The notes beneath the pieces were generated by a model that made no database searches, was not told the origin of the DNA, and saw only the letters and a program-made list of their open reading frames with translations. Below are positions 33,201 to 40,514 of a stretch of DNA of 62,667 nucleotides, in pieces. The translations under genes were made by a program, and so were the position numbers. The DNA comes from a virus. The stretch is from the IMG/VR virus record IMGVR_UViG_3300048026_000549, positions 1 to 62,667 of that record, one strand, 5' to 3'. Numbering within the stretch: the first letter of the stretch is position 1; every line of letters starts with the position of its first letter.

Positions 33201-36200
33201 ACCCCATCACCGGCAACACATGGTCTTCTGCTGGCTCGGACTCATTCACACCTGCCTCATTCGCCGGTTCGGACAACACTCGATACCAAAATTGGCAAGA
33301 CAAGGCTGGGTCATTCATTATTCTCGACACATCCCCTTTCTTCAATCTAAACACACAAAGCAACGGTGGCCGCACCGGACAAATTGCCGGTGGTAGGAAA
33401 GAAGTTGGCGACTACCTCGTCGAAACCGAAGGATTCCCTGTGCTTATCGACAACTATTGGGTCAAGGCACCAACAGGACCATACAATCTCGACGAAGCAG
33501 ACTCCGACAGTTGGAACTCCAACTACAAATTCTTCAACAGCGCATTCACAACGCTCGCTGAGGACATACAGGTAGGCGACCAAGTTATCCAACTCAATGA
33601 CGATATTATCAAGTTCCCACTTGAAGACACAAACCCCACACTTGCTGGTCAAATTGTATCTCACGAGAAGAATAAAATTTTCCACTTCGCCGCAGACCTA
33701 AAAATACCAGCCAAGAACGGAATAACAGTCACTTATGTGAGCAACAACATTGTGAAATTGACAGGAACAGGTTTGAGTGGTGTCACATTCAAAGGAAATA
33801 ATTTGCGAGCAGGGCATCACATCATTATCACCAACTCCACTACTACGCCATCCATTGACGGAACCTACGAGATAATCGCTGACAATGGCGTTCGTACACT
33901 TCTTGGTTATGAACTGCAAATTGATGTGGGCGTAGCAGTGACCTCAAATGGACAATGCACATTTGATGTTGCATTCCCCACCTACATGGTTGATGCCATC
34001 AGTGATTTGGGTAAGCCAAACCCTTCCAGCACACAGCCGGGAGATTGGAATGGTGCCGCATACGGAGGTACCAGTCAATCAACAGCGCAAAGTGCCGAGG
34101 CACTTATCTTTGCCAAAGGACAGGTGTATTCGGAGGTCGCTATCAGCACTGACCCGGATGTCGAAAATTCCTACCCCGATGCAACAGTCTATGTTGGACT
34201 GGCACAGGTCTTCCCAATGCGAATGATGATGCAGGTGGATGGGTTTATCGAGAATAAGGCCAGCATGACTCACACTGACAGTGACAAGTTCCGAGTATCG
34301 TACCTCGACTCACTCACTGACAACTGGCTACAACAATCCACACTATACGGCATACCATCTCTCGCATCCATCCCCCTCACAAACAGCATGACTACAAGTC
34401 AATTGAGTGTGGCACAGGGAGGGCTTGGTGGGTATATTGCATCAACAAGTGCTACGAGTGGTACTAAGGTCATAGTAGTGGGCGACAACACGCATGAACC
34501 ACCGGAACTCCAACCCGGTGATATTATTGAGATTGTGGACAATGCTCAACTCAGTGATGCAACAGACAACTACCGAACTCGCTATGTTGTGACGGATGTA
34601 TTTTATGGGGGTAGTCCTTTCAACTTTAGAATCACAGCCGCAGGTAAGACTGCGACAGTCGGTGATGGTTATTGGAGGAAGGTTGGGCAGATTGACACCT
34701 TCGCAACGGTCAATGACTGTCGAAACACAAGCATCGCCAACATTTACTCGACTACTCAACAAGGTAGTGGGGTTGGTATCGAGGACTCATCACGCTCAGT
34801 AATGTCTTGGTTGATGGGTCGAGACTCACAGCCCTCATTCCGCCCGACATACAGCAACGGAATTGTACTGACTCGTGATAACCTACGGGTTTCTAACCTC
34901 ACAACAGAAGGCAGTACGCAGATTTCAAATGTTAGGGTGTTTTACGCCGGAGGAACATCTTATGTGGACTTCCCATCGGCAACACTCGGCACTAAACCAC
35001 GCTGGGAAATGATTCATGTCCCCAAAGTGACCTCAAGCAACGAAGCAATGGTTATCGCCAAGCAAGAGTACGCCAAGAATAGAATGGCTCCTATGTCAAT
35101 CAACGCCACCATGCTAAGATTCAACAACAATAACACTCTCGACGGACTCAACGACCTAATGCTCAGTGATGCTCGCTACGGTTATGTGGCTGACCAATCA
35201 CGCACAATCCCCCGCACATCCACGGTTGCTGGAGCGTACACCGAAGACAAAGCATGGGCTTGGTTCTCACTATGGGGCGGTAATCTCTTCCCCGGAATAC
35301 AAAACGCTCTTGATGGTCGAGATGGCGCTACTCTCAGTCACATTGGTACGCCTCTACTACTCGACTACGACGAAAATTACTACTGGTACGGTGCTAACTC
35401 AGTGTCGTATGCTATGCAGATTGTGCATATCCCAAAGGGTATGCCGAAGACCACTGATAAAACGCCGGGAGCGGGTAAATACAACGCTGACGGGCACTTG
35501 CGTATCGTGATTGATATTGAGGACGGGCAAGGTTCCTACGCTGACATCAACAATACAATCTTCCGAGTTAGACTGCTCGATTATGATTGGGATGCTGGCA
35601 TTCTCGGAGCAGTTCCTACACTACGGAGCAGTACCTCGGTCAGTGTTGCTGGCAACGGCTACTACCAACTGGCTATACCGAGCACATATTGGGCCGCACA
35701 GGACAGTACGGAGCGCATTGTCGTGTCAATCAATCACGACTACTTGGTGTCTTTGGTACGACAACGCTGTGGTACATCCAACACGCATCTAAATTCTCAC
35801 GACTGGGCTGGTGTCACCTACACTGCCGGATTCAATGTTGATAGCATCTTCCCACTCGGAGCACGAAAGTTCGGAGAGGCTGATTATTGGAACAAGAACA
35901 GTGAGTGGTACGCACCACGCCTACATATCGTGGACGACCTCAACTTCATGCCAGCGACAACGCTGACATACACCGATGCGGCGCTTGAACTGAGCAACGA
36001 AAAAATGTCAATCAAGTCACTGGATTGGGTTATCGACGGTCGAGGTACTGAGCAAGTCAATCTTAAGTTGGAGAGAGATGTGTCGAGAGCGGCCAAGAAC
36101 TTCGCATCATACATCCTACCCCGAGTGTCTCGTGGAGGACAGCAGTCTGCTGGACAAGGCAATCAAGGCGGTGGCACTGGTGGTGGTAGCGATGGTCAAT

Positions 36201-37030
36201 CGACCAGCGGTGGTACTACTGGTGGTCGAGGCGGAACAAGCGGCGGAGAGCCGAGTGGCGGCAACTGGAGAGATTGGGGAGGCTGGGGTGACGGCGGAGC
36301 GGCTCAAACAAGCAGTTCGGAACTGAACCCTAACACCACACCGGGTCGAACCAACCTACCGGACGGTCTAAGTGGGGCAATCGGAAGCGCGTTGACCACC
36401 ACTTCGTCTTCGATGGGTACACTCCTTCGCAACAGGGTCAGTGGTACTATGAACTTCAACAATGATAGCGTGACTGGTGGGTCATTTGGCGTCCTCGGAC
36501 AAACAAAGACCTCGCCACCACCAAGAGATTCGTCGGGTATCAGCGGCATAGACTCATTCATCACACCATCTTCGGGTGACGCAGTGATGGGCGAGGATGG
36601 TATGACCTTCCCCGGCGGTGGAACTGACGCAGGTTGGGCATCCCCACCTACACGATTCAATATCACGGCAAGAATCCCAGCAGGGGCTGTGAGCAAGTCG
36701 GTGAGAGTCATGGGTAGGGTCAGCATGGCTGGTGCTGGTCAAACAGCAGTGCTTCTTGTCACTGTGAACTGCAATGAATCATCACGAGTGTACGAGCGAA
36801 CAGTCAATATCACCGAGATAGAGCGAGGCAATGTAGTCTTGTTCACCGGAGATGTCGATGGCGCAGATGTAGCCAGCAACACACTGAGCATCACCATTGA
36901 AAGAAACCCAGCGACAGGCGACGACGACGCCAAATATGCGTCGGTTCAGTTGCACAATGTACAGGTTGCCACTGACAATCGTGCGGTGCAAGGCTCTTCC
37001 GAATCCTCGTCCTACTCCTACTCGGAGTGA
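30293..37030 (+). CDS. 2245-aa tail hub/fibre protein
   Basis: Very large, SD AAGGTGAAG. Residues 1-230 and 230-440 are beta-rich; the second part looks like a concanavalin/LamG fold (YDFVIDYTNNRYTLYKNGT). Residues about 455-560 (MRWSAGVNSVSSLSLDL, IARPVWRGSVNGMRY) resemble a distal tail/hub domain. The middle 1300 residues are further beta-rich repeats with turns. Residues 1950-2040 are a Gly/Ser-rich linker, and the C-terminus ends in Ser-rich SSSYSYSE after a small beta domain. It probably combines hub, baseplate and adhesin. No enzymatic motif seen. The end overlaps the opposite-strand nuclease gene by 13 nt. Confidence 0.7.
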   Translation: MRDVDRRLTFWMAGYYDDFIGARAVPDDQNIQGTDWQSSKTHHGNPINGWATLNPRYTYAWCERGDGATSRFNNSSVAAADQYKHNAGIHEWLTYDQNRREAGKYEGLAQLQYPDSLSNANRQRFDGGTGIIGSAYKGTDVNDGFLMFCYGYDTTNRYFSAIGTNDSTFGRATSRIPDYNGGSPNTLDPTAGIPTGVSTPTTAVRTHLAGVYSGEVLFNDAYTGSLPKAYLYPIKSPAGKPFLVTEVYTSSASYIPIFSYDGTLNSKGDGDIFTIRIHATAVDTSAARLKLRIGCEGTAFTSTGSGDTGYTNAAIEYEITPVAYQESTSLSYASPPTLDSIWDDYDFVIDYTNNRYTLYKNGTAILTNQAMTNKADGSAFTAADMYGWEVDAKSCSKKAAMLIDRVGLVRPLNDYPSGLEMPPATSMRWSAGVNSVSSLSLDLIDDDQQLKLLSFFNQSSYADWSLLMFRGDIARPVWRGSVNGMRYTQSATDRTPKITLDASDYFSNMDTQLPTWELGNSGDADSTSVVAYNRSESQNNLNTYYFGASRLISSNAGLGFNEVEDGSGVFLAHKDSRMRNRSAHPIQMYCNEDTTLGPNTPYADWDAACVATDATASAQYRALHSRWMLDLKESAWFKHMFGRIEKDAITTTLSSNFTVGDTSIALTDYCGNLLNGGSIEIIDPDGFVDSGVVTSATNTTATTIVAIDWVAINQLTMKRVGGLVTFSASNPEYHAFVYLPASIGATVANTVITISGSSNSNLNGQWYVRRAHLPDATGAQQLLVNRNGVNCARFTISDPVTRHQNFVPSANYSPITGHSNTCTFPRGKVYTTNPTQSFATPSPMIGLNKVVEVVPTAGVTQYQGTTAVAPATNFFQRDHASGTTVKIRDFKEDYKHIWVMWADMRNDGSANADANLRKNDFGLLAPYASNYSVSLVYADSNTTTGEERQEFIDLSIGPDLTMWSMDAEKDPITGNTWSSAGSDSFTPASFAGSDNTRYQNWQDKAGSFIILDTSPFFNLNTQSNGGRTGQIAGGRKEVGDYLVETEGFPVLIDNYWVKAPTGPYNLDEADSDSWNSNYKFFNSAFTTLAEDIQVGDQVIQLNDDIIKFPLEDTNPTLAGQIVSHEKNKIFHFAADLKIPAKNGITVTYVSNNIVKLTGTGLSGVTFKGNNLRAGHHIIITNSTTTPSIDGTYEIIADNGVRTLLGYELQIDVGVAVTSNGQCTFDVAFPTYMVDAISDLGKPNPSSTQPGDWNGAAYGGTSQSTAQSAEALIFAKGQVYSEVAISTDPDVENSYPDATVYVGLAQVFPMRMMMQVDGFIENKASMTHTDSDKFRVSYLDSLTDNWLQQSTLYGIPSLASIPLTNSMTTSQLSVAQGGLGGYIASTSATSGTKVIVVGDNTHEPPELQPGDIIEIVDNAQLSDATDNYRTRYVVTDVFYGGSPFNFRITAAGKTATVGDGYWRKVGQIDTFATVNDCRNTSIANIYSTTQQGSGVGIEDSSRSVMSWLMGRDSQPSFRPTYSNGIVLTRDNLRVSNLTTEGSTQISNVRVFYAGGTSYVDFPSATLGTKPRWEMIHVPKVTSSNEAMVIAKQEYAKNRMAPMSINATMLRFNNNNTLDGLNDLMLSDARYGYVADQSRTIPRTSTVAGAYTEDKAWAWFSLWGGNLFPGIQNALDGRDGATLSHIGTPLLLDYDENYYWYGANSVSYAMQIVHIPKGMPKTTDKTPGAGKYNADGHLRIVIDIEDGQGSYADINNTIFRVRLLDYDWDAGILGAVPTLRSSTSVSVAGNGYYQLAIPSTYWAAQDSTERIVVSINHDYLVSLVRQRCGTSNTHLNSHDWAGVTYTAGFNVDSIFPLGARKFGEADYWNKNSEWYAPRLHIVDDLNFMPATTLTYTDAALELSNEKMSIKSLDWVIDGRGTEQVNLKLERDVSRAAKNFASYILPRVSRGGQQSAGQGNQGGGTGGGSDGQSTSGGTTGGRGGTSGGEPSGGNWRDWGGWGDGGAAQTSSSELNPNTTPGRTNLPDGLSGAIGSALTTTSSSMGTLLRNRVSGTMNFNNDSVTGGSFGVLGQTKTSPPPRDSSGISGIDSFITPSSGDAVMGEDGMTFPGGGTDAGWASPPTRFNITARIPAGAVSKSVRVMGRVSMAGAGQTAVLLVTVNCNESSRVYERTVNITEIERGNVVLFTGDVDGADVASNTLSITIERNPATGDDDAKYASVQLHNVQVATDNRAVQGSSESSSYSYSE

Positions 37031-37728
37031 CGGTCGGGTTGGTCGGGATAGCGTTCTCGCAGTGAGAGGATTGCCTTTGCTCTCTTGCGACCTATGCCGT
37101 CAATCTGCATGAGTTGGCGCTGGCTTGTCCTCGCTCTTAGAATACGAGGTAGCGACCCGAACTCAGTGAGAAGGTCGTGAGCCGCTCGCTCGGAGATACC
37201 CTCGATAGCAGTGAGAGCCGCTACTCTTGCATCCACGCCACGAACTGCTTTCTTCTGTACTTCCGGTGGTTCAGCAGTAGTGATACCACGGATTCGCAGA
37301 TTGTGGTGCATGGCGTTGAGCCAGTCAACAAAGTCGTCCATGCTCGGGACTTCCATGTACTGAATGTTGGGGAACATGACGCAGAAGGTTTGCTTGAATT
37401 TTTTTATGACCGCTTGCATTTTTTTATGCTCTCGGGCCACTGCGCCCCTGTTTCCACCACGGACATAGGGTTTCAACTTGGTGTTGTACACGACAAGCAT
37501 TGGCTTCTCGAAAGTATCGTTGAGTTCGTGCAGTTGTCCCATGATTGTACGGCTTCTACCGTGTCCCATGATTGAGTGATACAGGTCGTTAATCTCTTTG
37601 GCCTCAATGCCAATCTCACCGATGATGTAGTCGGCAGATTTCAAACGCTTGACCTTCACATGGTCGCCCATAGCAACCAGCAATTTATGTTTCAAAAGGT
37701 CATTCTCACGGTCGTCCACTACCAGCAT
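37018..37728 (-). CDS. ERCC4-family nuclease with HhH domain
   Basis: 236 aa. N-terminal nuclease: LVVDDREND at residue 2 and SADYIIGEIGIEAKEIND near 32-48 correspond to the V/I-D-x-R-E and ERKxxxD motifs of ERCC4/XPF nucleases; the second is a variant with Ala for Arg. C-terminal part about 165-225 (LTAIEGISERAAHDLL, QIDGIGRKRAKAIL) is a tandem helix-hairpin-helix. It would cut branched or forked DNA in replication or recombination. The ATG lies about 25 nt after a CATATAAGC box, a leaderless start. Confidence 0.85.
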   Translation of the reverse strand: MLVVDDRENDLLKHKLLVAMGDHVKVKRLKSADYIIGEIGIEAKEINDLYHSIMGHGRSRTIMGQLHELNDTFEKPMLVVYNTKLKPYVRGGNRGAVAREHKKMQAVIKKFKQTFCVMFPNIQYMEVPSMDDFVDWLNAMHHNLRIRGITTAEPPEVQKKAVRGVDARVAALTAIEGISERAAHDLLTEFGSLPRILRARTSQRQLMQIDGIGRKRAKAILSLRERYPDQPDRHSE

Positions 37729-37747
37729 CAAACCTACCAAGCACTAT

Positions 37748-37759
37748 GCTTATATGAGG
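37748..37759 (-). promoter_or_regulatory. Promoter of ERCC4 nuclease gene
   Basis: Minus-strand CCTCATATAAGC about 22-30 nt before the ATG at 37728. It lacks the GTGGCG tail found at the other replication promoters. Confidence 0.5.
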
Positions 37760-37760
37760 G

Positions 37761-38801
37761 TCATTGAGAGTTGGGCACCTTCGCAGTGCCGTCATAACGC
37801 CAGCACTTACCAGCACACATACCACGAGCCACGAACCAAGCACACGACGGCACACGGCTGTATCTCATGGTCGTCTTTATGCCTTTACGGGACTGTGTTG
37901 GGTTCCAGTTAGACCAACCAAGACCCTTGATGTAGTCAAAAATCTCATCTTCTATTTTCTCACGCTGTTCTTTGCTCAGTGACTCGGGATTAGCAAAGTC
38001 CCGCAGGTTGTCAGCCATGTGTTGCACGAGTGCTACACGAACATGGTGATTAGGCTTGTTCTTATGCACCTCACGGGCCAAGCAGGGCATCAGTGGTACT
38101 GTACCAGCGGTGAGGGTTTTATCGTCCAATTCAACGCTGTCTGCGAAAGAATAATCCTCGGCCTCGGGAGCGTACTTTTCAGCCCAACCTATGAAGTCAA
38201 AGTGGTTGTTCGCTGGCAAAGTGCTGTGGATGCCAAACGGATGCAGGGTGCGAGGCAAACGCTGTGGTGATTTAGGGATTACAAAGTTGTCCGGGTCTGC
38301 GGCAAAGGCATGAGCGTCGATAACCACACACCATCGTCCCCTCTTGGGGTTGTAGGTGTTAGGTATGCGAGTCATTTTTTCGGGGAAGCCTACGCCATCG
38401 AGCGTGGCAAGTCCCTTAGCCTTGCGGCGTTGGTAGTGCTCAAGACTCAATCGGTACTCCGGTCCACAGACAGATTCGTTGAACAATTGGTGGACATGAA
38501 AGCCACGCCCTGTGGCAACAAGTCGTATGTCACCGTCCAAACGCTTGATGAGTTCAGCAACATCTTGCTTGACCTGTTCGATTCCGCCTCGTTCTCCCGC
38601 ATCAAAATCCCACCATGCTCTATCAATTATTGCGTATCGGTAGTCCGGCTTGTTGTGTTCGTTTTTTCGTGCAAAGGAGTATAGGCTTGTGTAGCATGAG
38701 GTCTTACTTCTCATGTTGTCAAGGTATCGCTTGTATTGATGTTGGCTGTGGACGATTGTTCTTTTGAGGCCGATTTCCCGAGGGAAGTTCAGCAGACTCA
38801 A
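37761..38801 (-). CDS. AEP-like DNA primase (small-subunit type)
   Basis: 346 aa from a TTG that follows GGAGGGGACATAT and overlaps the zinc-ribbon stop (TTGA). An upstream ATG at 38837 lacks an SD. Residues about 50-110 contain YAIIDRAWWDFDAGERGG and DIRLVATGRGFHVHQLF, matching the catalytic D-x-D and the sGxGxH of archaeo-eukaryotic primases. A C-terminal region has Cys near the end (PSCAW, GMCAGKCW) that may bind zinc or an iron-sulfur cluster. It would make primers for the PolB at 40515. Confidence 0.75.
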   Translation of the reverse strand: MSLLNFPREIGLKRTIVHSQHQYKRYLDNMRSKTSCYTSLYSFARKNEHNKPDYRYAIIDRAWWDFDAGERGGIEQVKQDVAELIKRLDGDIRLVATGRGFHVHQLFNESVCGPEYRLSLEHYQRRKAKGLATLDGVGFPEKMTRIPNTYNPKRGRWCVVIDAHAFAADPDNFVIPKSPQRLPRTLHPFGIHSTLPANNHFDFIGWAEKYAPEAEDYSFADSVELDDKTLTAGTVPLMPCLAREVHKNKPNHHVRVALVQHMADNLRDFANPESLSKEQREKIEDEIFDYIKGLGWSNWNPTQSRKGIKTTMRYSRVPSCAWFVARGMCAGKCWRYDGTAKVPNSQ

Positions 38802-38947
38802 ATATGTCCCCTCCACTTGTGTCCACATTCCTTGCATGTGTGCACAATAAGCATCTTCTCTTCACCACCAATCTGCCCGGTCACGAGCATCATGGCGTCT
38901 GTTTGGTGGTCTTGGCTACCGCATTCCGGGCATGTTTCTTTGTTCAT
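38798..38947 (-). CDS. 49-aa TFIIS-type zinc ribbon
   Basis: MNKETCPECGSQDHQTD..TCKECGHKWRGHI: two CxxC pairs about 30 residues apart with aromatic and Gly near the second, as in TFIIS/RPB9/TFS C-terminal ribbons. A transcription elongation or nucleic-acid role is possible. Start follows CGAGGAATGGTGAAAAC. Overlaps the primase start. Confidence 0.7.
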   Translation of the reverse strand: MNKETCPECGSQDHQTDAMMLVTGQIGGEEKMLIVHTCKECGHKWRGHI

Positions 38948-38951
38948 GTTT

Positions 38952-39920
38952 TCACCATTCCTCGTCGGCAGTATATGAAGCCGTTGGGTCGCCACTCATC
39001 CCGAGAAGTTGTTCTTCACAGGACATATTGAAGTCACACCACTCAGTACAGAAGTAATCGTTCCACTTGATGTCCCACAAGAAGTTCTCTATGCCATCAA
39101 AGGTCTTGTCAAGGGACTTGTGCATGGCCGTTATGGACCGCTTCTGCACCTTCTCCAAGACAGCCATGCCTTGAAGGTCGCCAAGCCACACCTCAGTGTT
39201 CTTCTTGCCGTCGAGTTCGTGGAACAATTTGGTGTTGGTTGCCTCGGGGAACAGGTAATAAAAATACACTGCATCATCCCACCCAAGCATAGCCAACATA
39301 TAGCGGTAGTAGCACAGTTCCTTGCGAGTCTTGCTCAACTTACCACTGGTAGCCTTACCAGTCTTCAATTCAGTGATAACAAGCCCGCCATCGGGGTGAC
39401 GGTGAACACCGTCAATCATACCGACAAGCACAAAGTTCCTATCGGGCACTTTGAGAGTGTGTTTGACCTCGAACTCTTCGGGTGCGAAGTGCTCCGCTCC
39501 CCATCGCCTTAGTCTTTCTTCTTCGAGTTGAGCAAGAGCCTCCACAGAACCTTCATAGATTCGCTTTTGCTCATCATCCCACTCGGTGTGAGGTGCATAA
39601 AAATCACCATCACCCTCCCAATCGTGCATCATCAAGTCACCAAAACCTCGTTCAGTACCAGCAACCCAATTACCATAGAGATTCTCAAGTGCAGTGTGGA
39701 CTGCGGTCCCATGAACCATAAAATGATTCCTCGGCCCTCGTATCTCGGCAACATTTGACCACCAATACTTGCGTGGACAGCCAAGATAGGTCATGAAGGC
39801 TGACTTGGATAGTCGTACTGGCCAGTCGTTGTTCTTAGCCTTAAATGGGTTAGCGTGTCCGTGTTCGGGCCCGTGGATTTCAAACCACTCTTTGCTGTAT
39901 TTACTCGGTTGTTGGTTCAT
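38952..39920 (-). CDS. Cas4/RecB-like Fe-S PD-(D/E)XK nuclease
   Basis: 322 aa. Core motif LVGMIDGVHRHPDGGLVITELKTGK near 165-190 (quoted split as GMIDG and ITELKTGK) gives the D..ExK site. An N-terminal Cys (YLGCPRKYW near 47) plus three C-terminal Cys (FCTEWCDFNMSC near 292-303) fits the four-Cys iron-sulfur cluster of Cas4 and AddB. Expected to be an exonuclease for DNA-end processing. The start overlaps the preceding small gene by 20 nt. Confidence 0.85.
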   Translation of the reverse strand: MNQQPSKYSKEWFEIHGPEHGHANPFKAKNNDWPVRLSKSAFMTYLGCPRKYWWSNVAEIRGPRNHFMVHGTAVHTALENLYGNWVAGTERGFGDLMMHDWEGDGDFYAPHTEWDDEQKRIYEGSVEALAQLEEERLRRWGAEHFAPEEFEVKHTLKVPDRNFVLVGMIDGVHRHPDGGLVITELKTGKATSGKLSKTRKELCYYRYMLAMLGWDDAVYFYYLFPEATNTKLFHELDGKKNTEVWLGDLQGMAVLEKVQKRSITAMHKSLDKTFDGIENFLWDIKWNDYFCTEWCDFNMSCEEQLLGMSGDPTASYTADEEW

Positions 39921-40203
39921 CCTTCTTCGCCTCTTGCTTCTTGGCCTTTGGTGCGGCCTTCTTCACAGGGGCGGAAGTGATGTACTCGGAGAACATCTTA
40001 GGGTCAGCATCAGCGCCGACCAAGCAAAAAGTATCGAGTCCAAGAGCGACTGCTCGCTGGAGGTTCTCGACGCCGTTGTCCATAGCGATGTACACATCAC
40101 GCTTTCCGTGTTGTGCGATGGCCTTAGCCACCAATTTTTCGTCCATTTCTGCCAACAGTACTTTTGCCATAGTCATTCCACATCCCGTGTGTTTTTTAAT
40201 CAT
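39901..40203 (-). CDS. 100-aa alpha/beta protein with Lys/Pro tail
   Basis: From the ATG that overlaps the upstream stop (ATGA); an alternative ATG at 40170 gives an 89-aa form. KRDVYIAMDNGVENLQRAVALG suggests a small Rossmann-like alpha/beta unit; the last 30 residues (KKAAPKAKKQEAKKDEP) are disordered and basic. Not recognised. Cotranscribed with the nuclease and primase. Confidence 0.55.
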   Translation of the reverse strand: MIKKHTGCGMTMAKVLLAEMDEKLVAKAIAQHGKRDVYIAMDNGVENLQRAVALGLDTFCLVGADADPKMFSEYITSAPVKKAAPKAKKQEAKKDEPTTE

Positions 40204-40484
40204 TCTTCTTCTTTTGTGTCCAAGTCACTACCACATGCAGGGCAGTGGGTAGGTGCTGGCACTTCATCCAACTTAGGATGTCGCAGTTCAGTACCACACG
40301 AGGGGCAAGTGATTGTTTCCAATAGTCCCAAGTGCGTCAAAAGACCGCCGAGAACCGCCATAATCTGCGTCATGTCCTCCGTCAGTGCGTTAGCGAGTCG
40401 GTTCATAGATGAGCCGAGGCTATGCACTGCTTCGGTGAGTTCTTTCGTTGTCATTTTGCGGGGTGTTCGATTTTCTTCAGTCAT
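40200..40484 (-). CDS. 94-aa zinc-ribbon protein
   Basis: N-terminal 60 residues are helical; the end has CPSCGTELRH..THCPACGSDL, a zinc ribbon with two CxxC pairs. Start ATG at 40484 lies about 25 nt after TATATAGTGGCG (leaderless); a GTG at 40493 is closer to the box and less likely. First gene of the nuclease/primase operon. Confidence 0.65.
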   Translation of the reverse strand: MTEENRTPRKMTTKELTEAVHSLGSSMNRLANALTEDMTQIMAVLGGLLTHLGLLETITCPSCGTELRHPKLDEVPAPTHCPACGSDLDTKEEE

Positions 40485-40501
40485 ATTACTCACTTTGCCT
40501 A

Positions 40502-40514
40502 CGCCACTATATAG
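40502..40514 (-). promoter_or_regulatory. Promoter of nuclease/primase operon
   Basis: CTATATAGTGGCG on the minus strand, directly after the PolB stop codon region. Same box as at 46829 and 47762. Confidence 0.7.

Noticed and set aside
36116-36307. Opposite-strand frame over the Gly-rich linker of the 2245-aa protein
   Set aside because: Shadow of a low-complexity coding sequence; Ser/Thr/Ala runs come from reverse-reading Gly codons.
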